From: Pseudonocardia kunmingensis
Lineage (GTDB): Bacteria; Actinomycetota; Actinomycetes; Mycobacteriales; Pseudonocardiaceae
Assembly (NCBI RefSeq): GCF_006716445.1
Contig: NZ_VFPA01000001.1
Location: 1,984,001-2,048,000, forward strand
DNA: 64,000 nucleotides
Reading direction: 5' to 3'
Shown: piece by piece, positions 45,948 to 54,370 of the stretch
Numbering within the stretch: position 1 is the stretch's first letter
Layout: the number at the start of each line of letters is the position of its first letter
The notes under the pieces: model-generated
The model's input: the letters and a program-made list of their open reading frames with translations, nothing else
Database searches by the model: none
Told to the model about the DNA's origin: nothing
Program-made: the position numbers and the translations under genes

Positions 45948-46882
45948 CCGCCGTGACCACGGCGGAGCGGGCCGCGCCTCCCGCGCCGTCCGGCCCGCGC
46001 GGCGGGCGGCGGCGCTCGCTGACCCACCCCCCGCGCGTCGGGCTCCTGCTCGTCGCGCCCGCGCTGGTGATGATCGGGGTGTTCGTCCTCGCGCCGCTGC
46101 TGTTCGCCCTGGGGATCTCCTTCACGAACTGGCCGCTGATCGGCGAGGTCGGCTTCACCGGCCTCACCAACTACGTGAGCATCGGCAGCGACCTCGGCTT
46201 CCTGCGCGCGGTGCTCTACACGCTGCTCTACACGGGCATCGTCACGCTGCCGATCCTCGTGCTCGGCTACGCGCTCGCGGTGCTCGTGCGCAGCAGGCGG
46301 CGCGGCGCCACGCTGCTGCGCACCGTGTTCTTCCTGCCGTTCGTGGTGGGCCTGACCACGCTCTCGTTCATCACCCTGCTCGAGGCGCAGCCGAACAGCG
46401 GCGCGATCAACCTGGTGCTGGCGGCGCTCGGCATCACCGACGGCAGCACCGCGTGGCTGGTGGACGGGCCGCTGGCCACGGTGCTCGTCTCGGTGCTGGT
46501 GATCTGGGGCGTGTCCGGGCTGACCATGCTGCTGCTCATGGGCGGGATGCAGGCGATCCCGCGCGAGGTCTACGAGTCGGCCGACCTGGACGGCGCGAGC
46601 TGGTGGCAGCAGGAGTGGCGGATCACGATCCCGATGCTGCGCCGGACGATCGCGATGTCGCTGGTGATCTCGGTGATCGGCTCGCTGCTCGCGTTCACCC
46701 AGTTCTACATCCTCACCCAGGGCGGGCCGGGCTCGGCGACCGCCACCGTGGTGCTCTACATCTACAAGCGCGCCTTCGTGCAGCTCCAGCTCGGCGCGGC
46801 CACGGCGCTGTCGGTCGTGCTGGTGGTCGTGATCGCGCTGGTGACGGCCCTGCAGATGTGGCTCGTCCGAGGCGAGGAGTGA
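45944..46882 (+). CDS. Sugar ABC transporter permease, MalF type
   Basis: A 312-residue inner-membrane permease with six spans. The cytosolic EAA loop is present as EVYESADLDGASWWQQEWRI then TIPMLRR. The N-terminal leader is Ala/Pro/Arg-rich before the first helix (VGLLLVAPALVMIGVFVLAP). ATG 45944 overlaps the stop of the binding-protein gene. It pairs with the MalG-type permease 4 bp downstream. No ATPase gene is present, so a shared MsiK-type ATPase elsewhere is expected. Confidence 0.93.
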   Translation: MTAVTTAERAAPPAPSGPRGGRRRSLTHPPRVGLLLVAPALVMIGVFVLAPLLFALGISFTNWPLIGEVGFTGLTNYVSIGSDLGFLRAVLYTLLYTGIVTLPILVLGYALAVLVRSRRRGATLLRTVFFLPFVVGLTTLSFITLLEAQPNSGAINLVLAALGITDGSTAWLVDGPLATVLVSVLVIWGVSGLTMLLLMGGMQAIPREVYESADLDGASWWQQEWRITIPMLRRTIAMSLVISVIGSLLAFTQFYILTQGGPGSATATVVLYIYKRAFVQLQLGAATALSVVLVVVIALVTALQMWLVRGEE

Positions 46883-46886
46883 ACCG

Positions 46887-47780
46887 ATGACCGTCGTCGC
46901 ACCCGCACCCCGCGCCAGCGCCGGTCGCACGAGCACCGGCCGGCGCGAGACCCGGACGAAGCGCCTGCTCTACGCCGTCGGGGGCACCGGCGCGTTCCTG
47001 GTCTTCGCGGTACCGCTGGCCTGGGCCCTGTTCCGGTCCTTGCAGCCCGGCGACGTCATCGTGGCGGCCCCGGACCCGGCCACCTTCTTCGACCTGACCG
47101 GCGAGAACTTCGCGGCGCTGGTGACCGGCCCGGGCAACCTCATCCGCGCGGTGGGCAACAGCCTGGTCGTGGCGCTGTCCTGCGCGGTGCTGACCACGGT
47201 GCTGGCCACCGCGGCCGGCTACGGGTTCGCCCGGTTCCGCTTCCGGTCCGGCCCCTTGCTGTTCGCGCTGGTCGTGGCATCGATGATGGTGCCGTTCCAG
47301 GCCATCCTCACGCCGCTGTACCTGCAGATGAACCTCATGCGGCTCACCGACAGCCTGCTCGGGCTCGTGCTGTTCACCACCACGCTGAACCTGCCGTTCG
47401 GGGTGCTGGTGATGCGCAACGCGTTCTCCTCGATCCCCGGTGAGCTGGAGGACTCCGCGCACATCGACGGCGCGGGCACGTTCCGGATCGTCACGTCGGT
47501 GCTGCGGCCGCTGATCACGCCGGGCGCCGCGACCGTCGCCCTGTACGCGTTCCTCGCCGCGTGGACCGAGTTCCTCGGCGCGCTGACCTTCCTCACCGAC
47601 ACCGACCTCTACACGCTGCCGGTGGCCATGGTGAACCTGCAGCAGGGCACCTACGGTCAGATCGACTTCGGCTTCATCGCGGCCGGCTCGGTGATCGCGA
47701 TGATCCCCTGCGTGATCCTCTACGTTGGCCTCCAGCGCTTCTACGTGGCAGGCCTGGCCAGCGGAGCAGTGAAGGGCTGA
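46887..47780 (+). CDS. Sugar ABC transporter permease, MalG type
   Basis: A 297-residue permease partner with six spans and EAA loop IPGELEDSAHIDGAGTFRIV. The C-terminal signature LQRFYVAGLASGAVKG is typical of the CUT1 family that uses the common ATPase MsiK. It starts 4 bp after the MalF-type gene. The stop is followed 15 bp later by family-2 hairpin copy B, which ends the cassette. Confidence 0.93.
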   Translation: MTVVAPAPRASAGRTSTGRRETRTKRLLYAVGGTGAFLVFAVPLAWALFRSLQPGDVIVAAPDPATFFDLTGENFAALVTGPGNLIRAVGNSLVVALSCAVLTTVLATAAGYGFARFRFRSGPLLFALVVASMMVPFQAILTPLYLQMNLMRLTDSLLGLVLFTTTLNLPFGVLVMRNAFSSIPGELEDSAHIDGAGTFRIVTSVLRPLITPGAATVALYAFLAAWTEFLGALTFLTDTDLYTLPVAMVNLQQGTYGQIDFGFIAAGSVIAMIPCVILYVGLQRFYVAGLASGAVKG

Positions 47781-47795
47781 CGCCACCCTCCAGAG

Positions 47796-47859
47796 CGCAC
47801 CTTGGAGCCGTACTGCTGTTCTGAAGCGCCTCAAAAGTGCGGTATGGCTCCAAGGTGCG
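47796..47859. repeat. 64-bp dispersed hairpin repeat, family 2, copy B
   Basis: Arms at 47796-47816 and 47839-47859 pair over 21 positions with two G/T wobbles, around a 22-nt loop that also starts TGTTCTG. The left arm shares CGCACCTTGGAGCC with copy A. It lies between the convergent MalG-type permease and DNA glycosylase genes and could terminate both. Confidence 0.88.
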
Positions 47860-47872
47860 GGGTGGGCGCTCC

Positions 47873-48784
47873 TCAGATGGCGCGGTAGTCCTTCGGGCTG
47901 TAGCGGGGGCCGAATCTCGGGCGCTTGAAGCCCGACAGCTCCACGTAGCGGACCGCCCGCTGGCGCTGCGGCGCGTACGGGGCCAGGACGCCCAGCATCC
48001 CGGCGTCGTCGAGCGGGCGGCCCACGAGCGCCCAGCCCACGACGGTGGGGATGTGGAAGTCGCCGACGCTCACGGCGTCCGGGTCGCCCCACGCGCGCTG
48101 CGCGATCTCGGCCGCGGTCCACACGCCGATGCCCGGGACCTTCCGCAGCAGCTCACGGCCGCGTTCGCCGCCCAGCTCGCAGGCCGCCTCCAGCCGGTGC
48201 GCGACCGCGGCGCAGGCGAGGATGGCGCGCCTGCGGGCGAGGTCCACGCCGGCGCGGTGCCACTCCCAGTCCGGGATGGCCCGCACCTGCGCCGGTGACG
48301 GCGGCACGCGCATGCCCTCGGGGGCGGGGCCGGGCGGCGGGTCGCCGAAGCGCCGGCACAGCTCCCGCCACGACCGCCGCGCCTCGGTGCCGGTGACCTT
48401 CTGCTCCAGCACCGAGGGCACCAGCACGTCCCACACGCGCATCGACGCGCCGAGGCGCAGACCGGGCATCCTCCGGGCCGCGTCGGCGACGAGCGGGTGG
48501 TGGGCCACGAACCCCTCGGGTCGGTCGCCCTCGCCCAGCAGCGCCGGGACCCCGTCGAGCGACCACTGCGCCCCGGCGCCCCACGCCTGCGCCACCACGG
48601 TGCCGTCACCGCGACGGTGCAGCCGCAGCGTGGCCGGGCCGTCCGGCGTGCTGCCGGTCCGCCAGACCGCGGCGCCGTCGGCGCGCCAGCTGGGATCACC
48701 GGGGCCGCGGCGCAGCGGCGCGAGCACACCGGCGAGGTCCAGCCGGAAGTCCGGCCGCCACTCGCGGGTGCTCGCGCCGGCCAC
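47873..48784 (-). CDS. DNA-3-methyladenine glycosylase II-like (HhH-GPD) protein
   Basis: Removes alkylated bases from DNA. The 303-residue protein carries the helix-hairpin-helix LLRKVPGIGVWTAAEIAQRA and the catalytic Asp in DAVSVGDFHIPTVVGWALVG, with AlkA-like WDVLVPSVLEQKVTGTEARR before it. The first ~90 residues form an AlkA-N-like beta domain. Its GTG start is 5 bp after the stop of the guanylyltransferase gene, so they are co-transcribed, an odd pairing of repair with cell-wall sugar synthesis. Confidence 0.9.
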   Translation of the reverse strand: MAGASTREWRPDFRLDLAGVLAPLRRGPGDPSWRADGAAVWRTGSTPDGPATLRLHRRGDGTVVAQAWGAGAQWSLDGVPALLGEGDRPEGFVAHHPLVADAARRMPGLRLGASMRVWDVLVPSVLEQKVTGTEARRSWRELCRRFGDPPPGPAPEGMRVPPSPAQVRAIPDWEWHRAGVDLARRRAILACAAVAHRLEAACELGGERGRELLRKVPGIGVWTAAEIAQRAWGDPDAVSVGDFHIPTVVGWALVGRPLDDAGMLGVLAPYAPQRQRAVRYVELSGFKRPRFGPRYSPKDYRAI

Positions 48785-48789
48785 GTCCG

Positions 48790-49863
48790 TCAGACGTCCG
48801 GGGAGAAGCGCAGCCCGTGCGGGGGCAGCGTGACGTCGGGCCAGACCCGCATGCCGTGCCGCAGCTCGCAGTGCGCGCCCACGACCGCGCGGTCGCCCAC
48901 GACGGCGTCGAACAGGGCGGCGCTCTCCTCGATCCGCGCGCCGTTCCCGACGACCGAGTTCACGACACGGGCGTTGTCCTCGACGACGGCGCCGTCGAAC
49001 AGCATGGAGGCGTCGACCCGGGCACCCTTGCCGATCGTCACGCCGCGCCCGACGATCGTGCCGCCGAACACGCGCGCCGTCTCGTCCACCTGCGCACCGT
49101 CCAGCAGCAGTGCCTCGCCGGCCGGCCCGGGCAGGGCGGCCGAGGGCGCCACGCCGCGGACGAGGTCGGCCGAGCCGCGCACCAGGTCGAGCGGGGTGCC
49201 CAGGTCACGCCAGTACGCGGTGTCGACGTGGCCCGACACCCGCGCGCCCGCCTCCAGCAGCCCGGGGAACGTCTCGCGCTCCACCGACACGGGACGGCCC
49301 TCGGGGATCGACTCGATCACCTCGCGGCGGAAGACGTAGCACCCGGCGTTGATCTGGTCGGTCGGCGGGTCCTCGGTCTTCTCCAGGAACGCCGTCACCC
49401 GCCCGTCCTCGTCGGTGGGCACGCAGCCGAACGCGCGCGGGTCCTGCACGCGCACCAGGTGCAGCGTGGCGTCGGCCTTCGTGCGGCGGTGGGTGTCGAC
49501 CACGGCGGTCAGGTCCGTGCCGCACAGGACGTCACCGTTGAACACCAGCACGTCGGGGGCGGTGAGGTACTTGAGGACGTTGCGGATGCCACCGCCGGTG
49601 CCCAGCGGCTCGGTCTCCACGACGTACTCGATCTCCAGCCCCATCTCGGAACCGTCGCCGAAGTACTCGGAGAAGGTCTCCGCCAGGTAGCTCGTGCCGA
49701 GCACCACCCGGCGCACACCCGCCGCCTGGATCCGGGAGAGCAGGTGCGCCAGGAACGGCACGCCGGCCGTCGGCAGCATGGGCTTGGGGGCCGACAGCGT
49801 GAGCGGCCGCAGCCGTGTTCCCTTGCCGCCGACCAGCACCACGGCCTCGACGTCGTCCAGCAC
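48790..49863 (-). CDS. manC: Mannose-1-phosphate guanylyltransferase (Rv3264c homologue)
   Basis: Makes GDP-mannose from mannose-1-phosphate and GTP for mannosylated lipids and glycans. A 357-residue nucleotidyltransferase: signature VLVGGKGTRLRPLTLSAPKP, PLGTGGGIRNVLKYL, VLVFNGDVL, a sugar site FLEKTEDPPTDQINAGCYVF, and a left-handed beta-helix tail (ARVFGGTIVGRGVTIGKGAR; VVGDRAVVGAHCELRHG). Assignment to GDP-mannose rather than another NDP-sugar rests on similarity and synteny to Rv3264c. It starts with GTG. Confidence 0.88.
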   Translation of the reverse strand: MLDDVEAVVLVGGKGTRLRPLTLSAPKPMLPTAGVPFLAHLLSRIQAAGVRRVVLGTSYLAETFSEYFGDGSEMGLEIEYVVETEPLGTGGGIRNVLKYLTAPDVLVFNGDVLCGTDLTAVVDTHRRTKADATLHLVRVQDPRAFGCVPTDEDGRVTAFLEKTEDPPTDQINAGCYVFRREVIESIPEGRPVSVERETFPGLLEAGARVSGHVDTAYWRDLGTPLDLVRGSADLVRGVAPSAALPGPAGEALLLDGAQVDETARVFGGTIVGRGVTIGKGARVDASMLFDGAVVEDNARVVNSVVGNGARIEESAALFDAVVGDRAVVGAHCELRHGMRVWPDVTLPPHGLRFSPDV

Positions 49864-49900
49864 GCGTACTCCTCGTGTTCAGGATCTCGGGTTCGGATGT

Positions 49901-50677
49901 TCAGGGTCGGCGGCGACCCGCGAGCGCCGCCAGCGCCCGCACCGGTCCGGAGGCGCGGTCGCGCACGTACCGGTGCAGCCCGGCCGCGTGCGCCTCCAGG
50001 ATGCCGTGCCCGCACTCGAACGTGTCACCGGGCTCGACTTCCGCGCCCGCGCCCGGCACCGCGACGACCAGCCAGCCCGCCGCGGCGAGCCGGTCCCCGA
50101 GGTCGACGTCACCGATCTCGCCGGGCCCGCCCAGGTAGCGGCCGTCGAGACCGTCCACCGAGTCCCAGGCGGTCCGGCGCACGAGTGCGGCCGCCGTGGA
50201 CAGCCACCCGGTCGGTCCGGACACCACCGCGTGGGGGATCCGTCCGCGCGCCGCGGCGAGCACCCCCGGCAGCGCTCCCCCGGACGCGACGGCCGCGTCC
50301 GCCGCGTACAGGCGGGGCCCCAGCAGGCCGGCGCGCGGGTGGCGGGCCGCCGCGTCGAGGAGCGCGTCGATCGCACCGGGCCGCCAGCGCACCCCCGGAT
50401 CGGTGAGCACGACCCAGCCCACCGACGGCTCCAGCCCGGCCACGGCGCGGTTGAGCGCGGCTGCGCGGCCGACGTCCTCGGCGAGGCGCAGCACGTCCCC
50501 GTCCCCCGCGGCGGAACCGCAGGCCGTGTCGACGACGACCAGCCGCACGGGCCGCGCGGTGGCGGCGGGCAGCGCCGCCCGGACGCCGTCGAGAGCGGGA
50601 ACCCCCCGCCGGGTGGCGCTGAGGACGGCGAGCCCGTCGCCGTACCGACGCACCGCATCGATCTCCACCCCAGCCAC
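49901..50677 (-). CDS. Family 2 glycosyltransferase, WbbL-like
   Basis: A 258-residue GT-A glycosyltransferase in the position of Rv3265c (WbbL, the rhamnosyltransferase of the arabinogalactan linker). Visible features are LRLAEDVGRAAALNRAVAGL, a degenerate metal motif VVLTDPGVRW in place of DDD, PRAGLLGPRLYAADAAVASG and GGPGEIGDVDLGDRLAAAGW (acidic catalytic region). Sequence similarity is modest, so the linker role is inferred from position. The gene lies 37 bp upstream of the guanylyltransferase on the same strand. Confidence 0.75.
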   Translation of the reverse strand: MAGVEIDAVRRYGDGLAVLSATRRGVPALDGVRAALPAATARPVRLVVVDTACGSAAGDGDVLRLAEDVGRAAALNRAVAGLEPSVGWVVLTDPGVRWRPGAIDALLDAAARHPRAGLLGPRLYAADAAVASGGALPGVLAAARGRIPHAVVSGPTGWLSTAAALVRRTAWDSVDGLDGRYLGGPGEIGDVDLGDRLAAAGWLVVAVPGAGAEVEPGDTFECGHGILEAHAAGLHRYVRDRASGPVRALAALAGRRRP

Positions 50678-50700
50678 GCTATCCGCCCAGCGCCCGAGGC

Positions 50701-51552
50701 TCAGTACTCGTCCAGGTCCACCCCGTCCAGCTCCGCCAGTGCCTCCACCGCTGTCTCGTCGCCCTCGTCGACCGCGAGCTGCAGGTAGTGGCGCGCCTCC
50801 TCCCCGCGGCCCTCGTCGAGGAGGAACCGGCCCAGCGCGAAGGCCCAGCCGGGCTCGGCGCGCCGCTCGGCCTCGCGGAACGCGCGCTCCGCAGCCACCG
50901 GGTCGTTCCGGGCGCTCAGCAGGAACTGCGCATGCGCGGTGTGCGCCCGCAGCGCGCCGAGCTCGCCCGCCCGCCGGTAGAGCGCGTCGGCGTCGTCGTG
51001 GCGCCCCTGCAACGCGCGGACGTCGGCCAGCGCGACGAGGGTGTCCGGCCTGCCGTCGCTCGCGTAGGCCTCGGCGGTCTCGACCGCGGCGGACAGGTCA
51101 CCCGCCTCGAGCTGCAGCTCGACGAGGTTGGCCGCGGCGAGCTGGTCGCCCGCCGCGAGCGCGTCGCCCAGCAGGCGCAGCGCCTCCTGCAGCCGGCCCT
51201 CGTCGCGCAGCAGGATCGCGAGGTCGTTCGCCGCGTTGATCTCGCCGGACTCGACGGCGAGCCGCAGTGCCGCCTCCGCGCGGTCCCGCTCACCGAGCTG
51301 CACCAGTGCGACGCCGAGCCGACCCGCGAAGCGCACGTGCCCCTGCTCGACGAGCGTGCCGAGCCAGTCGGCGGCGGCGCGGAAGCTGCCGCTGTCCAGG
51401 TAGGCGCGCACCAGCAGGTCCGGCGCGGAGGGCTCCCCGGCCGCGACCGCCTGCCGCAGCACGTCGACGGCCTCGAACGGACGCCCCTGTGCGAGCAGCG
51501 CCGCGCCCTGCACCGCCATGTCCTCCGGAGACGGAACGGGTGGCTCGGTCAT
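50701..51552 (-). CDS. Tetratricopeptide-repeat protein
   Basis: A 283-residue soluble protein made of about seven TPR/Sel1-like helical pairs (AAGEPSAPDLLVRAYLDSGS; EGRLQEALRLLGDALAAGDQ; ADVRALQGRHDDADALYRRA). Such repeats mediate protein contacts. No catalytic residues are seen. The ATG at 51552 follows GAGGGAGAGAG; an upstream start would overlap the next gene. It sits between two glycosyltransferases and could be a scaffold in envelope glycan assembly, but nothing in the sequence proves this. Confidence 0.85.
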   Translation of the reverse strand: MTEPPVPSPEDMAVQGAALLAQGRPFEAVDVLRQAVAAGEPSAPDLLVRAYLDSGSFRAAADWLGTLVEQGHVRFAGRLGVALVQLGERDRAEAALRLAVESGEINAANDLAILLRDEGRLQEALRLLGDALAAGDQLAAANLVELQLEAGDLSAAVETAEAYASDGRPDTLVALADVRALQGRHDDADALYRRAGELGALRAHTAHAQFLLSARNDPVAAERAFREAERRAEPGWAFALGRFLLDEGRGEEARHYLQLAVDEGDETAVEALAELDGVDLDEY

Positions 51553-51602
51553 CTCTCTCCCTCGATCGGGTGGCGCGATGCTGCCACTCCGACCAGGAGA
51601 GA

Positions 51603-52430
51603 TCACCGTCGGTAGGGGGCTATCACCCTGCGGTACGCCGACCGGCGCAGTCCCTCCGGGACCAACCGGTAGCCGCCGCGTACGACCAGGTTGCGCACGC
51701 ACTGGCCGCGCGTGGTGAACCCGAGTTCCCGGAAGCGGGCCTGGAGGGCCACTTCGGCGCGCAGCAGCGCGAGCCCGCCGCGCCGCGCGTAGGCGCCCGC
51801 ACCCACGCGGTACTTCACGAGCGGCTCGGCCACGTTGGCCACCCGCGCGTCGGCGACGATCAGCTTCGCCCAGAGCAGGTAGTCCTCCATCTTCGCGAAG
51901 TCCCCGTAGCCCCCGACACCGGTGACGAGGGGGCGTCGGTAGACGACCGTCGGGTGGTGGAACGGGGTCGCGAAGCGGGCCCGGCGGACGATCTCGGCGG
52001 GCTCGGTCGGCACGGTCCGCGAGCCGACGACCACGTCCGGGTCGTCGGCGAACTCCAGCAGGCCCGAGCCCACGACATCGACGCCGGACTCGATGACCGG
52101 CATCTGCACGGCGAACCGCTGGGGCAGCGAGATGTCGTCGGCGTCCATCCGCGCGACCACGTCGTGGCGGCAGGCCGCGAGCCCGGCGTCGAGCGCGGGG
52201 CCCAGGCCCGCGTTCTGCGCGAGCTCCACGACGTCCACCGGCACCGGGCTGGACGCGGCGAGCTCCGCGATCCGCTCGTCGAGCGCGGCGCCCACCGGGC
52301 CGTCACGCACGATGACGACCTGGTCCGGTCGACGCGTCTGCGCGTCCACCGTGGACCGGAACGCGTCGGTGAGGAAGTCGGGCCGGTCACCGGCCCAGAC
52401 GGGCAGCAGCAGCGACAGCCGCTCGGACAT
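51603..52430 (-). CDS. Family 2 glycosyltransferase
   Basis: A 275-residue inverting GT-A enzyme: SLLLPVWAGDRPDFLTDAFR, QVVIVRDGPVGAALDERIAE, donor motif VVARMDADDISLPQRFAVQM (DADD binds the metal) and an acceptor region TPFHHPTVVYRRPLVTGVGG then YGDFAKMEDYLLW. It resembles AmsE/WcaA-like capsule or exopolysaccharide transferases. The ATG at 52430 follows GGAGGGAG. It is divergent from the LCP ligase gene, suggesting linked synthesis and attachment of a surface glycan. Donor sugar unknown. Confidence 0.9.
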   Translation of the reverse strand: MSERLSLLLPVWAGDRPDFLTDAFRSTVDAQTRRPDQVVIVRDGPVGAALDERIAELAASSPVPVDVVELAQNAGLGPALDAGLAACRHDVVARMDADDISLPQRFAVQMPVIESGVDVVGSGLLEFADDPDVVVGSRTVPTEPAEIVRRARFATPFHHPTVVYRRPLVTGVGGYGDFAKMEDYLLWAKLIVADARVANVAEPLVKYRVGAGAYARRGGLALLRAEVALQARFRELGFTTRGQCVRNLVVRGGYRLVPEGLRRSAYRRVIAPYRR

Positions 52431-52596
52431 CGCGGGCTCCCTCCGCTCCGGCGGGGAACCACCGGAGTCACGGTGCGTGACGAGCGTGGACGCGGCAGGG
52501 GTCACCCGCGACACGCACCGCGGTGACCCGGGGGGACCACCTCCGGTGTTGCACCCTAGGAGACCGGATGCCGGGAGCGAGCGGAGGTGGTCACCG

Positions 52597-54348
52597 ATGG
52601 ACGGACGGGTGACCGGCGGCTCGACACCACGCCGCTCGACACCGGAGCGCTCGTCACCGCAGCGCTCGACACCGCAGCGCTCGTCACCGCAGCGCTCCGC
52701 CGTGGGCCTCCGCCCCGCCCGCGCGGCGGAGCGGTCCCCGCGCGAGGCGCCCCGGCGCTCGCCGTCCCGCGAGCCGGGCCCGCACCCGGCGTCGGCCCGC
52801 AGGCCCCGCCCGGCGTCGGCGCCCCGCACACCGGCCCCGCCGCCGCGCGGGCACACGCTGCGCAGGCGCCTGCGCGTCGTGCTGGTGGTGGCCTCGGTGC
52901 TCGTGCTGACGCTCACCGGGACCGCGTGGGGCCTCTACCGCGACATCACCGCCGGGATCACGACCACCGACGTCATCGCGGGCGGCGGCGACGGCGGCGC
53001 GCAGAACATCCTGCTCGTCGGCGTGGACAGCCGGACCGACGCACAGGGGAACCCGCTGCCGCCCGAGGTGCAGCAGATGCTCAACAGCGGCCCGGACACC
53101 GGCGTGCTGAACTCGGACACGATCATCCTGCTGCACGTGCCGGAGGGCGGCGGGGCCGCGACGGCGTTCTCGATCCCGCGCGACGCCTACGTCGACATCC
53201 CCGGCTACCGCCGCGACAAGATCAACGCGGCCTACCCGGCGATCGCGGCCCGCGCGCAGGAACGGCTCGCGGCGCAGGGCGTCCGCGCCGGGAAGGGCCG
53301 CGACGCCGAGGCGGCCCAGGAGGGTCGCAGCGCCCTGATCGGCGCCGTCGAGCGGCTGACGGGGCAGACGGTCGACCACTACGCCGAGATCAACCTGCTC
53401 GGCTTCCACAACCTCACCCGGGCGATCGGCGGCGTGGACGTCTGCCTGCGCGAGCCGGTGGACGACGCGCTCTCCGGAGCGCGCTTCCCCGCGGGGCCGC
53501 AGACGATCTCGGGAACGGACGCGCTGGCCTTCGTCCGGCAGCGGCACGGCCTGCCGGACGGCGACCTGTCGCGCATCCGCCGCCAGCAGGTGTTCCTCGC
53601 CGCCGTCGCCGACAAGGTGCTCGCGGGCGGCACGCTCACCGACCCGGGTCGGCTCGCCGCGCTCGTCGGGGTGGCGCAGCAGTCACTCGTCATCGACGAG
53701 GGCTGGGACCTCCTCGCGTTCGCCCAGCAGGCCGCCGACATCGCGGCCGGGAACCTGCAGTTCCTCACGATCCCGACCGAGGGGCGCGAGACGAACACCC
53801 GTGGCGACGTCGTGCTGGTGGAGCCGCGCGAGGTGGAGGCCTTCATCGAGGAGCGGATCGCGGCGCAGCGGGCGGCCGCCGAGGCGGCGGCGCAGGCCGT
53901 GGCCGCGGAGGCCGCCGACCCGCCGCCCCCGCCACCCCCACCCGTCGACGTGATCGCCTCGCGCTACGTCGTGGACGTGAGCAACGGATCCGACCTCGGT
54001 GGGATGGCGGGCGACGTCTCCGAGCACCTGGACGGGCTCGGCTTCGTCCCCGGCATCGTGGACAACGCCGAGCCGGCCGCGACGTCGGTGGTGCGCTACA
54101 CCGATCCGGACGCCGACGCCGCGCAGTCGGTGGCCGACCAGCTGGGCGGCATCGAGGTCGAGCGCGACGACGCGGTCGCCCGCGGGCACCTGCAGGTCGT
54201 GCTCGGCGCCGACTTCGACCCCGCCGTCGTGCCCGAGCCGCCCGCGGAGGCACCGGCCCCCACGTCCGCCGCCTCGCCGACCACCGCGGCCCCGGCTCCC
54301 CCGCCGAACGCCCCCATCACAGCGGCCGGCGTCCCCTGCGTCGACTGA
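52597..54348 (+). CDS. LytR-CpsA-Psr (LCP) family glycopolymer ligase
   Basis: Membrane phosphotransferase that attaches glycans such as arabinogalactan to peptidoglycan. The 583-residue protein has a cytosolic disordered N-terminus with repeated RSSPQ/RSTPQ units, one transmembrane helix at about 93-114 (VVLVVASVLVLTLTGTAWGL), the LCP domain (ILLVGVDSRTDAQGNP; TAFSIPRDAYVDIPGYRRDK; ALAFVRQRHGLPDGDLSRIR with conserved Arg) and a C-terminal LytR_C domain (VDVSNGSDLGGMAGDVSEHL). The ATG follows GGAGGTGG. It holds the Rv3267 position, next to the TIGR03089-like gene. Confidence 0.94.
   Translation: MDGRVTGGSTPRRSTPERSSPQRSTPQRSSPQRSAVGLRPARAAERSPREAPRRSPSREPGPHPASARRPRPASAPRTPAPPPRGHTLRRRLRVVLVVASVLVLTLTGTAWGLYRDITAGITTTDVIAGGGDGGAQNILLVGVDSRTDAQGNPLPPEVQQMLNSGPDTGVLNSDTIILLHVPEGGGAATAFSIPRDAYVDIPGYRRDKINAAYPAIAARAQERLAAQGVRAGKGRDAEAAQEGRSALIGAVERLTGQTVDHYAEINLLGFHNLTRAIGGVDVCLREPVDDALSGARFPAGPQTISGTDALAFVRQRHGLPDGDLSRIRRQQVFLAAVADKVLAGGTLTDPGRLAALVGVAQQSLVIDEGWDLLAFAQQAADIAAGNLQFLTIPTEGRETNTRGDVVLVEPREVEAFIEERIAAQRAAAEAAAQAVAAEAADPPPPPPPPVDVIASRYVVDVSNGSDLGGMAGDVSEHLDGLGFVPGIVDNAEPAATSVVRYTDPDADAAQSVADQLGGIEVERDDAVARGHLQVVLGADFDPAVVPEPPAEAPAPTSAASPTTAAPAPPPNAPITAAGVPCVD
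52632..52691. repeat. 15-bp tandem repeat inside the LCP gene
   Basis: Four in-frame 15-bp units with consensus GCGCTCG(A/T)CACCGCA (52632-52646 imperfect, then 52647, 52662 and 52677) encode the R-S-[ST]-P-[EQ] repeats of the cytosolic tail. Unit number could vary between strains by slippage. Confidence 0.85.
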
Positions 54349-54370
54349 GCGGGCGCTAGCGTGGCGTCCC

